A stretch of DNA of 64,000 nt from Gnetum montanum (taxonomy: Eukaryota; Streptophyta; Gnetopsida; Gnetales; Gnetaceae): positions 3,335 to 67,334 of the forward strand of contig MNCI01022289.1 in NCBI GenBank assembly GCA_015680685.1, written 5' to 3'. Both the position numbers and the translations under genes were made by a program. Below the pieces are notes generated by a model. The model was not told where the DNA came from. It was given only the letters and a program-made list of their open reading frames with translations, and searched no databases. Shown here piece after piece: positions 12,439 through 24,063 of this stretch; the stretch's first letter is position 1, and the number at the start of each line of letters is the position of its first letter.

Positions 12439-14860
12439 ATCTTCTTCTCATAAGCAAGATGATTCTGAGTCAATAGTACCATAAGAATGTAGAGTGGTAT
12501 ACACTCACCCTAATGAGTTTGTATCCAATTTTACTTAGATCCTCCATCACGATGAATAATTGTGGTGGTGAGACATGGAGGGAAATGTTGTATTATCACT
12601 TGACCAATCTATTCTCAAGATGTTGCTTCAAACCCTTACAAGGTTGGCCATTGAGGAGCTTCACAAAGAGTACGTTGTGGAAGATCATGGCTTCCAGGAA
12701 TATTGTCCCAATTAAACTCAACAAAAATAAGATCAGCAATAGGAAAAGAACTACAAAGCTATGAAGGGAAAATAGATCACTAATCCCTTGTTCTCGCTAG
12801 ATCAAAAGGATAATGAGAAATCTCTTTCTAAGGATTCTAAACATGAAAACTCTCCATGTCTTGACTCTAATGAAGGGGAGCCAAACCTAAATCTTAAATA
12901 AGTTATCAATGATCCAAGTTCTAGTAAAAGTGAGCCCCATAGTCATGTGAGTTCTAAGAAATAAAATCACATTAAGATCTCAGACAAGAATAATGATGAT
13001 CACTCTAAGGATCCTTGTTGTGACAAATGAAGGGGAAGTGGCAGACACCTTGGTGGTGGTAGTCCTCATCCCTCTTTTCCCTCTTCATTTGGTTCAGCTT
13101 CCTCCACTGTAGATAGCGGGATAACAATGATAATCACAAAGACCACCATGAACAAAAGGATGGCAAAGGTTATCACAAGCATCATTGAGATCATGAAAAT
13201 GAATGTTTGTTAGCCAATTGAAATATGCTCAACATCATAGAGGCTATAAGAATCCCAACTAGGCATGTGAAAGATAGTTGAATTAAGAGGCTAGCTATGA
13301 ACAATATCCACAGATTTGAAGGGGGATATAACTTAGATCCTAAAACACATTTACAAGCCTTTCAAGATACCTATGCCTTCCAAAATATTGAAAATGACTA
13401 TCAAAATCTCAAGCTTTTTCCCATAAAACTCATCAAGAAAGCAGAAAGCTAGTACCTGTCTCTGGAACTAAAATCAATCCATCGATGGAATATAATGATA
13501 GAACTATTTAATGACAAATATCAAATGTACTCCAGAGTTTCAAACTTGTGAACATAAATCCAAGGCTAGAAACAAGGAACACATGAGCCCTTGGATGTTT
13601 CCATGAGTAGGTATTATTCATTATTACACTAATGCCCTAGCCATGATTATTCTCAACAGGAGTAGCTTCGCCATATCATAGAGAAGCTCTGATCAGAAAC
13701 AAGAATAATTTGGGTTTATGTTGAAGGGAGACTATCATAACTAAGATCCCATTAGATTCAAGGGTTGATTTAGGAGGTTATAAAACAAGAGGGTGAGTTT
13801 TAAAAATGAGATAATGTTGAGGAGTATAATTGGGAAACTTCCATCAGAACAAGGGAGGTCTGATTCTATGACAATAAGGGGGAAGCACTACTTGATGAGG
13901 TGGTGCAGTGAAAAACCTTGCCAATTTTGGCTAAAGTTGATAAAATGAAGGGAGCTTTGGAAGAAAAATTTCAAACTACTTTGAAAATTGTAGAAAAATC
14001 CAAATACCAAGGTAGTGATTGTGACTACAAGAGAAGGAAAAATGCTAAATGTACCTGCCAAAGGGGTAAGAACAAGCTACAACAATAGAAGAGGTTATGG
14101 AGTTAGAATCAGATGACAATAGTCAGTGTGACATCTACCAATATGAACATCCCAAAGGATGTTTCCCTATTGTGTCACACTTACAAGAATCTAGGTTGTA
14201 TGTTCTGAATCCTACACTAGCATGAAGGCAAGCACCTAGAAGGATGCCTTATCCTCAAAGCAACCCAAGGCAATTCCAGCAACAACAATAAGCTTATTAT
14301 CCAAGTGGAGCTCCACCACAACTATATGAGTAGTATTAGTAGTGGAAACATCCACAGTCATGGGGGATGCCACCACCAAGGTAGTAGTACCCTTACAAGA
14401 AACCATATCTATGTGGCTACTATGTTTAGCAACCAATGTCTCTGTGTGACTCTTCTAGTCACACTTCTTTTCAGCATCACTACTACCCTCTAGAGTATTA
14501 CAAAACTCATTCTCCTTCTACTAGAGGGGAAACCCCATATCCCTATCACCCTCCTCATCCTTCAACACATGCTTCTCCACTCTCAGCCAAATTACCACCT
14601 ACCCCATCCATGCAAGGTGAGCTTCCAACCCATCTGCAATAACGTAATGCTACCAGAGTCATTAACTTACAATCGACTCCATAGCTAAGTGGTTCAAAAG
14701 CAAGATCTCATAAAAGATCATTCTTTTGAACCAATAGCCCTACTAAACCCTTGCCTACTTATGTGGCTAGTTGCCTTGTATCTCCTTCATCCTTTTCATT
14801 CATTCCTTTTAAGAGCCCTTTAAACTAAACGCTTCCCAAGATCCACATAGTTATGTTAAC
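12439..14860 (+). pseudogene. gag of element A
   Basis: The start codon appears mutated: ATC at 12439 where elements D and E have ATG followed by SSSH. A Ser/Lys/His-rich amino part is followed by a RetrotransGag region (about 13300-13750) with NLKLFPIKLIKKAES and a helix near IHRWNIM. A zinc-knuckle remnant lies near 14130-14170 (CDIYQYEHPKGC; the second Cys is Tyr). A Gln/Pro/Tyr-rich tail follows (14230-14830). Many stops occur, mostly TAG and TAA in glutamine positions. Gag of elements C, D and E aligns along its length. Confidence 0.65.
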
Positions 14861-14879
14861 CATGTTGTATTTGATTAGA

Positions 14880-15300
14880 TAAAGGCTAGAAACCTTCCTA
14901 CAAAAAGATTTAATTTTGGAATTCCTTTCACATATTTGTAGATTTTTGAAAATGAGCTTACAAGGCTCTTCTTGACTTATGTTCTAGAGTTAATATAATT
15001 TCTCATGAAATGTACAATGCTTAGAACCTGCCTCTTCTCAAGAAGAGCAACATCCATTTAGAACTGGCAAATCAGTCCATCAATGTTCCATTGAAACTAG
15101 TAGAAGATATTGTGACCACTATCTATGGGTGGTCTTATCCTGTTGATTTTCTAGTAATCAAAGTTGAGAACTACAAGGGGGATTTTCCAATCGTTATGGG
15201 AAGAGCTTGGTTAAGTACTATTCAAAAAATGATCAATAGAGATCTTTCTTTAGAAATTTCCAAGGAAAATGCAATTAGAAAGATCAAAAAGAAATGAATT
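14880..15300 (+). pseudogene. protease region of element A
   Basis: Around 14970-15030, ALLDLCSRVNIISHEMY corresponds to the Athila protease motif ALLD(T)GSSVN(L)IS; the Asp-Thr-Gly triad reads Asp-Leu-Cys, so it is inactive. A frameshift lies just upstream. From 15091 a clean stretch reads KLVEDIVTTIYGWSYPVDF then GDFPIVMGRAWLSTI, the conserved end of the protease (I-(L/M)-G-R-x-W-L). A stop at 15295 ends the block. Confidence 0.65.
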
Positions 15301-15479
15301 CCATGCATTGCATATAATTATATAGGGTGAAACTATGTGCAAAAACTCTTATTTATGAAAAGCACATCCATTTCTACATGCAGATAGTGTGCAAATGAGG
15401 TAGATATTCTAATGTACCTATACATAGTAGCCACAAAACAAGAGGGTACCTAATGGCTGATAGTTGATCCTAGAAATAG

Positions 15480-16430
15480 CACACTCTGCAACCTACTAAG
15501 ATCCTGACATGTGCCTATGTTGAAGGCATGGATGAACTAGAGCAAGTTCATTACCAACTCTCTAATGATGCAAATGATGATACCAATTGGGGAGAGTTGG
15601 AAATCCCTAAATATTTTAAACAAGAGTCCTTAGAGTTGAAAACTCTACCTACTGGCATGGAGTATGCATTTTTGAAAAATGGAAAGCCAGTAATCATCAA
15701 TACCAATCTTGCTCTTAAATAGAAATAGATGCTGTTGAGGGTGGTCAACAAATAGCCAATAGCCTTTGCTTGCTCATATCTTGAAATCACAGATATTGAT
15801 CCTAGGATATGTTAGCATCATATCTACATAGATCTAGCCAAGAAGCCAAAGAGGTAGCCACATCGGTGATTGAACCCAAAATTAAAATAGATCATCAAAG
15901 AGAAAATCAAACAACTCCTCAAGGTGGGGTTTATCTATACCATTGCAAATAGTAAGTGGGTTAGCCCACTTGTGATTGTGCCAAAGAAAGGTGGTAAGTG
16001 GTGGGTTTGCATCAACTTTCAGCTATTGAATATGGCAACATTTAAAGATCACTTTCCATTATCATTTGTGAATCAAGTGTTGGACATTATATTTGGCATT
16101 ACTATTACAACTTCCTAGATGGTTATAGTGTCTATAACCAAATCCAAATTGTGCTAGAGGATCAGGATAAAATAACATTCATGAGTCCTTGGAGGAATTT
16201 TACATATCGAAAGATGCCTTTTGGTCTATGAAATGCTCTTGCAACATTCCAACACTTGGTCCTAAGCATTTTTCAACAACAAATTGGTTGTGGGATGGAA
16301 GTTTTCATGGATGAATTTTGCACCTTTGGTGCCACATTTGAACAAGCCTTTAACCACCTTGAGCAAGTGCTTAAAATGTGGTTGGTGATCTTATAGGGGT
16401 TTGATCTTATAATGGTAGATCAAAATGGAA
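15480..16430 (+). pseudogene. partial reverse transcriptase of element A
   Basis: The pre-RT linker reads MDELEQVHYQLSNDAND and LEIPKYFKQESLELKTLP. The RT fingers are clear at 15924-16100: SKWVSPLVIVPKKGGKWW, INFQLLNMATFKDHFPL. Next come DQDK-like and ATFQ blocks and, at 16300-16317, VFMDEF in place of the expected (Y/V)(V/M)DDF, so one catalytic Asp is Glu. At about 16385 the RT thumb stops, and by 16434 the sequence is already at the integrase-side motif NVVVDHLS. Thumb, connection and RNase H are therefore missing. Confidence 0.75.
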
Positions 16431-17815
16431 CTAAGAATGTGGTTGTTGATCACTTGTCTTAATTATAATGGAATAACAAAGAGGAGAGCCTACTTTCTCC
16501 CCAATTTCTTAATGAACTTCCCTTTGCTGGTGCAATAAATGAACAAGTGCTAGATGAACCAAAATGGTATACTAGCATCCTCACTTATCTTCTCACTCAA
16601 GAGATGCCACAAGATTTGGACTATAGGAAGAAACAATAGTTTCTTCATCAAGCCAAATGCTTCATGGAAATCAGCGAACACCTTTACAATGTGTGCACCA
16701 ATTGCTTGATTTGTTGGTATGTACCTGATGCTAGTCAATTGCGCATTCCCTAGGATGCTCATGAAAGTCCTTATGAGAACCACTATGTTAGGAGATGCAC
16801 ATCCATTAAGATCTTGATGGCAAGGTATTTTTGGCCAACCATCTTCAGAGACATCGACCAATATATCTGATCTTTTAAATGTTGTCAATGAGACGATGGG
16901 AAGGTTGCTCAAATCAAGAGATCTCAATAGTGGATATAACCACTAGAATCCTTTAATATCAAGGGCATCGACTTCATGGATCCCATGATGCCCATGCCAA
17001 ATGGAAAGATGTACATAATCATCATCATTTATTACTACATAAAATGGGTAGAAGCATCAGCTGTCATTAACTATACATCATCTTTTGCTATGCGATTTGT
17101 ACAAAAAAATGCTATAAATAGGTTTGAGGTACCAGATGTACTAATTTCTAATAATGGAACCCATTATGCAACACTTAAGGGTTGAACATAAACTAACAAC
17201 AACCTACCACCCCTAAGCCAACATTCAAACAGAAGTTACTAATATGAAAATCATGAAGATCTTGACAAGAACTATTAGCAAATATACGATAGACTAGAGC
17301 ACAAAACTAAGCAATGCCCTTTAGGCATACAGATCAACATGAAAACTTCCTATAGGCTACTCTCCCTATGAGCTGGTGTATGGAAAATTACTAGCTCTAC
17401 GTATCCAATATGAGCTCTGTATGCTTTCAAAAACCTATGATTTGGACCTTGACCTTAGCCTAACACAAAAAGAAGTATTAATCAACCTAAATGTGCTATA
17501 TGAAAATTGATTTGTATCCCTATCCTTGAATGAAGTGCACAAAGCATTTAGTAAACAACACCATGATCTTAGGATAATGAAAGTAAAATTTCAACCTAGA
17601 GACAACACCCTCTACTAGAACCCCACACACATGCCTTAATGAACTAAGTTTCAAACATTGTGGGAAGGATCTTATATCATTTATGAACCTTTCCTTCTGG
17701 GCCATGTTGATCTACAAACTTGAGAGCCCAAACAAAAATCGATTGGTCAACACACAACAAGTTAAACCTTTCCATAAGCCCAAGCAAGCCAATGGATGCA
17801 ACACTTAAATAGATG
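16431..17815 (+). pseudogene. integrase of element A
   Basis: It begins with NVVVDHLS (usual NxxADxLSR). A zinc-binding HHCC region follows at 16600-16900 (DAHESPYENHY; SFKCCQ). The catalytic core has IDFMDPM at 16970 (first Asp), KWVEASAVIN at 17045 and LISNNGTHY at 17140, where the second catalytic Asp reads Asn; the block around the catalytic Glu is frameshifted. After 17340 come GYSPYELVYGK and a carboxyl domain near 17590. No chromodomain is visible. The frame runs close to the purine tract at 17863. Confidence 0.75.
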
Positions 17816-17862
17816 AATGACCATGCTCAATATTTTAGATCTCCTTCTTTCAACTCAATCAT

Positions 17863-17870
17863 GGGGGAGA
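17863..17870 (+). promoter_or_regulatory. conserved internal purine tract, element A
   Basis: TCATGGGGGAGATGGCC follows the integrase frame. The same block is found in D (49535-49542, minus), C (32261-32270) and E (36700-36707). It may be a central polypurine tract or the ancestral 3' tract; this is inference from position and purity. Confidence 0.45.
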
Positions 17871-19363
17871 TGGCCATCCATGCTAATCTATTAAGTGGCT
17901 CCATATGTTTTCTACTTTTTTGTTTTACACTTTCTTTTTTTAATATTATTTTTATTTTTACTTTATTAATTTTTCCAATTTTTGTTTTACAACATCATTA
18001 GTTATTTTATCTTTCCTGAATATGTTACAATTTCTTTTATATTTTTCCTTATTTTTGTGTGAAGTTTTTTCATCTTCTAATAAAAGTGCTTTATTTCCAA
18101 TAGGACATAATGGTGTTGTAGTTGTTTACTGATGGTGATTTGTACTTAACATTTTTTTATTGCTAATGTCTAGTTTTCATTTTTAAATTTTTATGGTTGA
18201 TAATGAAGACAGGTTTCTTTTTCATGAATTTGGTAGTAAGTTCATGCCATCCACCCATCCACATACTCTATGGTTTTCAAAATTTTGGAAATACCAGGTT
18301 TCTTTTTCATTAATAAAATTTTAACAAACTTGTCACCTTGGTAGCTTCCAAGCTTGGAGATATGCAAAGGATTGAAATGGATGTGGCTTCAAGGAGATTC
18401 AATATTATTTTTACCTCTCTACTTGCTTGAGTTCATGTGTGTTTTCATGGATTTCTTACCATTCCATGTTGACCAATAATAGGAAGTTGAATAAGTCTTT
18501 GCATGGTGTGGTTCCCATCCAAAAATTCATGCAAAGCATAAAATGTTCAAAAAAACATGATGGGAATTCAAAGCACACCCTTTAGACAAAATAAATAGGC
18601 TACAAGCACTGGTTATGGGACTAGAAAGACATGTTACCCATGCCTACAAGTCCCCTCTAACTAAGACCTTTTCTCACTTTCTAATTCTATTTTCTTTTAA
18701 AATAAGGAATGGTGGTTGTCCATGGAAGCATTCTTATGTCTTGAGGGGATGGACTAATCCTAGAGTGCCTATGAAAAGTCACTAAAACTGGTTGATTTTG
18801 GTTTGGACTAAGGTTTGACTTTATCAAGTCATTTTATCATGAAACTCATAAGGGAGTTCATGTGACCATGATTGGGACATCCATTCCATTCTCTATATCA
18901 TTCATTAATGCTATCCATAAATCATCTCACTACCAATTTTCATGTTTTTTTTTCATGACTTAGTTCGGCGTGTTGAAATTAACCATTAATTTTCATAACT
19001 TTTTGTAACCATTAATCAACTACTGGGCCCATGAACTCCTGAGTTGAGGTTATGCAAGGGAAAAAAGGGCATGTGCCACTATGGGAAGGACCTTCTTACA
19101 TATCTCGTAGTTTGGTTAGTTAAGTCTCTTACCCTTAGATGTTGTTGTAATCAAATCTTTCATGTGCTCCATCATGCATACAACTATGCACTCCTTAAGG
19201 CATTTTTCTCTATAAAATCTCATTCTCTAATCATTTCTCAATTTTTAGAACTTTAAGATTCTCTTCTAATATTATCATCATGTTCATAGTTTTTTGGACT
19301 TCCATTTGACCCTCATTTCATGTGAAAACTCCTTTTTTTTATTACTTTTGAAAAATTCAATGG
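17871..19363 (+). other. spacer between integrase and 3' ORF, element A
   Basis: No convincing protein is encoded. It starts T-rich and includes blocks shared with the spacers of D and C: a CATCCACCCATCCAC block near 18250 (also near 49110 and 30855), TTGCATGGTGTGGTTCCCAT near 18500, and a GGTTATGCAAGGG block near 19048. Sharing across diverged families suggests the spacer is an old part of these elements, perhaps untranslated RNA. Confidence 0.55.
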
Positions 19364-19480
19364 TGGTCAATAGTCGCATCAACTAGGCCCCATTGATGTA
19401 GTGCAAAAATTCTATAAATACTGCCCAACACTTTGAAATTTTTTATCATTTTCTTTCAAATAAGAGGAGAGCTCTTGCAA
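19364..19480 (+). promoter_or_regulatory. internal LTR-derived promoter of element A
   Basis: GCATCAACTAGGCCCCATTG matches the U3 repeats of this element's own LTRs, followed by GATGTAGT, TATAAATA at 19413, and AGCTCTTGCA at 19470. The gap from TATA to AGCTCTTGCA is 57 bases here and 56 in both LTRs (11491 to 11547; 21811 to 21867). It lies upstream of the 3' ORF and is best explained as a partial LTR copy serving as a second promoter. Activity is inferred, not shown. Confidence 0.65.
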
Positions 19481-19989
19481 TTTTTCAAAGACCATAACTT
19501 TCACACTTTTTGTCCAAATCACTATGTTTTTCAATCTTGTAGCTACCGGAGGTAAGATCTTAGTCATGAGGGCTACAAACCTTAAGGTTTTTGATGAAAA
19601 TTTTTCTAGCTCCCCCAAAAGGTTAATGAATAGAATAATATTAAACCATAATTTTTTTGGAATTTAACCTTTCCAACAAACTATAGTAAACCTAAAATTA
19701 ATTATTTAAATTAAAATTAAAATAAAATTACAATTGAAATGATCAAATTGATCATGATCACAACTTAGCCAAGTGTAACTTTCCCAAAGAGATAAGGTAT
19801 CCCAATTGTTTCAAGTTACACATTAAATGCTAACCCTTGTCATGTTGTGATAATAGATGGCACTAAGACCAAAATGGCCACAGGAAGGAGGACCATCACA
19901 ATAAAAGGATAAATGACCTAGAGCTAGAAGGGAACATCAAAAACAAACCTAGGAGTAGGTAGCAGGAACTCATGTAATGTAGCCTCTTT

Positions 19990-21440
19990 AGGAGGAGCCC
20001 AAGGTGAAATCTATTCAACAGGTTTCCAAAGAAGAGGCTATAATAGAACAATCTCAAAGAGGAGAGGTACTAGGGCTTTTACTAAGACTTCAGGCCACAT
20101 TGACACAACCCTGCCTTAATACAATTAAGCCTTGTGATGTATACTCAGTTCTCAAAGAACAAAACTTTGGACCATTCTTAAAACATGCTTCACCAAAAGT
20201 CAAGATGTAGTTGCAAAACTCTTCCATCTGGCCAATTATCACATATAGTGGGGAGTGGTATATGGAAGAGACATATCTCTTCTAGAATAGCAAAATACAA
20301 GAGCCATTGTGAAAATCAAGGACATTCAAGTGTTCTAGTTAATGAAAGCTATCGTGCAAGCTCTTGGTCTACCTAATTCTGGAACCCATTTAGTAGAGAT
20401 CTCCATGCAAGTAGACCCAGAGACAAAAATGGAGTGGACCCAATGGTGTTATGGGTTTGACCACAATGATTTTGACATGCTCACATTGGCAAGGCACATA
20501 TACTTCAAGATAGCAACTTATCACCTCAATTCGACAATGAGTCCTAGCAAGGTGATTGCTTTCTCTACCCATGCATGTGCTACTTTAAGTGAAAAATTTC
20601 CTATAAGCCTTCCACAACTAATCTATCTGGAGATAGAAAAATGCATTAAGGAAAATGAATGTGGAAGGAAAACCTTACCTTTTCCATGCCTTATTAGAAA
20701 ACTCTATAAAAGGCAAGGATAGTCTTCTATGCAAATGACATAATCAAGCATACTCCCATTGCCTCCTAGTCTAAAATGATTAGCATGAAGGATTTGCAGA
20801 TTGTAGAAATGATAGAATACATGAAGCTTTCCAATCTTTGATATGCAAACTTGGCNGCAGATTGTAGAAATGATAGAATACATGAAGCTTTCCAATCTTT
20901 GATATGCAAACTTGGCAATGCTAACTACTAGAGAGTCGCAATCAGACTTGGAGAAGCAAGTGGCTAGCTTGTACTTACTTTATGAGGTAGAATTTAAGCA
21001 TCACAAGGAAACCAAGGAAAATATTAAGACTAAAAAAACTAAACTCAAAGTTCTCAGGGCAAGTTTCACTAATCAAAGATCAACTACTAAGAACCTAGCC
21101 AAAATAATGAATGATTACCAAGAACTAGAAAATGCAATCAAGACATTTAACATTCAATGTAAACAATTTGCTACCTAGTTTGTTAATATCAAGGAGTTGT
21201 TCCTAACAATGTCTTGTCCTTGGGATATGCCAATTTCATTCCACATTAGCAAAGCTATGTGGACCATACACAATCCTAGGAGTAAAGAGAAGAAGATGAA
21301 AAAATTGTTGGATGCTTTCTGTCTTTCATCAAAAGTTATAGTTGTAGTAAGGCAACCACAATATCCTCAACCACTACATCTACCTGAAGTAGGACAAGGT
21401 CCTTTGAAACCTTAGGAGCCTCCACCACCTAGGACCATTT
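19990..21440 (+). pseudogene. 3' ORF of element A, PF20167-like head and coiled-coil tail
   Basis: Fragments in several frames align with the 3' ORF of element C. The head has FGPFLKHASPKVKMQ (20160-20206), IYFKIATYHLNSTMS near 20500, and TLPFPCLIRKLYK near 20680. The last matches the L-x-F-P-x-L-I-x-x-L-C block I associate with the putative plant transposon protein domain (PF20167), which follows a PTS-type block and a small hydrophobic helix. The tail (20912-21415) is a coiled coil, LTTRESQSDLEKQVASLYLL onwards, ending in a Pro-rich stretch (EPPPPRT) as in C. Role unknown; its place between pol and the 3' LTR is where Athila elements carry env-like genes. A single-N assembly join lies inside. 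Confidence 0.55.
20796..20916. other. assembly join: exact 60-bp duplication around a single N
   Basis: The 60 bases before N at 20856 (20796-20855) are repeated exactly after it (20857-20916). Two contig ends that overlap by 60 bp were probably placed side by side with one N rather than merged. The duplicated bases should be counted once in the 3' ORF. Confidence 0.85.
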
Positions 21441-21689
21441 AATCTTCTTCATAATCTTCATGCCATCAAAAGGGATTGTGTTTGTCAAATTTTATCCTCA
21501 TGTTAAATTTTGTAGTTCTGAACACCAAAAAAATTTTGTAATGATTATATATCTATACACCTAGGCACTTGATGTTTGTTTTTTGTTTTTCATTTAAGTT
21601 TGTCGTATGTCTATCATTAATCAATAATTTCATACCTTTCCAAATTTGTAAAGAACTCAAAGAAAATTTTTCATTCAGTCTTGGGGATA

Positions 21690-22582
21690 TGATGAATCAT
21701 AAATTGGCTACATCGACTAGGCCTCATTGACTAGGCCTTGTCAACTAGGCACTGTCACTGCATGTTTGATGTGCTGACATGGCCCCATTGATGTAGTATC
21801 TATTTTAGCTTATAAATACATGCGCACCTACCATGTTTATGGTGTGTCTGGTCATAGTTGTAGTGGAGCTCTTGTAGTTTTATCATTTTGAACTTAGAAT
21901 ATTTTTATAAGAGCTTGCATTAGGAGTTAAGAGTGTACGAATATTTATTTGAGCATTGTTGTACCTAAGCACAATAATGTGTGTAGCAATAAAGATGAGA
22001 TTTTTCATAAACCTTATAGCACTTTGAAATAGATTAATTATTTATTTATGCATTTAATGTTTTATGCAATTTCATTTAATGCTCTAAGTAATTAAATAAT
22101 TAATTAAGATAAACTAAGTTAGATTAAGTAGTGATTAATTAAGCACATAAGTACAACCACTTCAAGCATACACTTGGCACTTGGTAATCCCACTAATGCT
22201 TAATGTTTGGTAACCCAGTAGTATTAAGCATGTTCAAGATGTGTATGGCAAGTGGGAATGGATGCTTATGTTATGATTAGTTAGGTGTAGCTAGTTAGAT
22301 TAAATTAGTAATTTAATTAATTTATCTTATTCATTATTCTTTACCCATAGGTGACTTAAAAAAAACAAAAAAAAAATGATAAAAATCATATGCCTTAGTT
22401 GCACTTAACCATACCTTTGCATTTCACAAGTGTAATTGGGAAGATAATGATTCCAACTATTAGTGTCACTTCCTAGAGAATAGTGTGCTTAGAAGGCTAT
22501 AGGTCCATGGAATTGAATTGGATCACGTGTGAATGCTTAGTGATTCATATGGTTGGGCGTAGGGTCTACTCATTGCTCGTCA
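21690..22582 (+). repeat. 3' LTR of element A
   Basis: It follows the purine tract CTTGGGGATA (21680-21689) and begins TGATGAATCATAAATTGG. The U3 has extra CTAGGCC repeats compared with the 5' LTR; TATAAATA is at 21811 and AGCTCTTG at 21867. It ends CTCGTCA, then AAAAT of the presumed target duplication. Most differences from the 5' LTR are C/T or G/A. Confidence 0.85.
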
Positions 22583-23600
22583 AAAATTAAAAATTAAAAA
22601 AAGGTGGGCAATGTTGCTACAAACTATATTTATAAAAATGATAAATATATTAACACAACATAGGTTGCAGCTAAGAAGGATGTTTCACATTTCTTATTAA
22701 CCTTTATTTTAAAAGGTAGATACCTACACAATTGCTTAGTTAATTCAGAAGCCACTTCAACATTAATGTTTGTATCAATATGTGATTAGCTAGGTTTAAA
22801 AGTATAATAATCAAATAAAAAAATATTTAGGTTGACAAGAGTAGAGTCAAAATATTAGGATAATTACTAAACATGCTAATCCAATTAGCTCTAGATCTAA
22901 GAGTCAAAAGTAGGGTTACCATCCAAGTTGCTAATATTCCCAATTCCTATAGCTTAGTATTAAGTAGAGGCTGGAGCCAAACTTTTTTTGGGTATATATT
23001 TATAGATTATTCACATATGTGGTTGCCATGGAAAGGAAAACTAAATCAAATTCATATATATAGTGAGTCATTGATGATAAAAAGTGTAACTACATAGGGG
23101 AAAAATAAGAGAGTTGAATCAAGGAAAGTTGAGTTAGGAGTTAGCTCAATCCAAGAAATTTAAATTATGTATTAGGATGATAGACAAGAATAATTCTAGA
23201 AACTATATTTTGATGGGGATTGTACTTCTAACGAGTTAGAAATTGTTATTATTTTAGTTGACCCAAGAAATTAAGTGGAATAAAAAGCTATGCGATTGGA
23301 ATTTCCTTTTACTAATAATACAATTTAATATGAAGCTCTATGTAGAGGGTTGAAAATGGCTCATGAAAAAGAAATCATGAAATTAGAAGTTAAAGGAGAC
23401 TCAAAGATCACATGTGACCCAGTTGAAGGAAAATGCAGTGTTAAAAGTTCATTCCTTAAAACATACAAGTAAGTGGTGATAAAATTAGTTAAACAGTTTA
23501 TGGTATGTAAGATTGAAAACATCCCAAGAGAAAAAAAAATCAAAATTTTATTAACTTGTAGTGGCAGCTTCAACTCAAGACTTATTAAAGTACATACTTA
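22583..23600 (+). pseudogene. Tat-like element F, second part: protease and extra RNase H
   Basis: After element A, the frame gives AAKKDVSHFLLTFILKGRYL (22675 on) and NSEATSTLMFVSIC, a protease whose catalytic Asp-x-Gly is lost. VANIPNSYSLVLSRGW and FIDYSHMWLPW (22930-23035) fit the end of a gypsy protease. At 23200-23590 come LYFDGDCTSNELEIVIILV, RLEFPFTNNTI, YEALCRGLKMAHEKEIMKL, VKGDSKITC and IENIPREKK. This is the series of the second, archaeal-type RNase H of Tat-group elements, with Asp, Glu and Asp catalytic positions recognisable. Reverse transcriptase, which normally lies between, is absent. Confidence 0.65.
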
Positions 23601-24063
23601 GTCCTCATGACTTGTATCCATCATTTTTCACATATGTAAAGTTGTTACATAATATTTTTCAATAATGAAAAATTTATATGACTTAAAGAGTGAATACTCC
23701 ATCCACAGTCTTATATGGGATAATAAAAATCATTCTAGTTCATTGAATGAAAGTTATGTTCTTTAATATGATACCAAAGAAAGTGCCATTGTAGCTTCTC
23801 CAATTTATTCCAAACTACTTCTAGGGCTTTAAAAAATAAGAAATAATAAAGAGTGATAGCTTGCAATACAAAAAAAATTAACTTGAGCCTTCCCACTTAT
23901 GTTAGCAATATCTACTTTTATGTTGATAATATTTTATTAATTTTTTTCATAACTTCTTTCCATACATTGATTTTCATTCTACTAATAAAAAGTATGAGGT
24001 CAAAACATTTTGTAGGTAATTTATCTTCTTAACATTGCAATTTTTGATGAAAATCATGAAATA
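23601..24063. other. AT-rich junction, nothing certain
   Basis: The stretch between the RNase H of element F and the LINE fragment shows short open stretches (YDLKSEYSIHSLIWDNKN near 23670) without a recognised match. The end of F and the end of the LINE must lie here. Confidence 0.35.

Larger units (their letters stand above)
11397..22582 (+). mobile_element. element A: Athila-like Ty3/gypsy retrotransposon with 3' ORF, decayed
   Basis: Two LTRs (866 and 893 bp) flank gag, protease, reverse transcriptase, integrase, a 1.5-kb spacer and a 3' ORF. Both LTRs begin T(G/A)ATGAATCATAAATTGG. The primer-binding site is of tRNA-Asp type, no chromodomain is seen and an extra ORF follows pol. These are features of the Athila lineage. 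Flanks GAAAT and AAAAT are a target duplication with one change. RNase H is missing. The element lies inside the Tat-like element F, whose gag and protease resume on either side. Confidence 0.8.

Noticed and set aside
16550-16927. 125-codon open stretch on the minus strand
   Set aside because: Antisense to the integrase zinc-finger region of element A.
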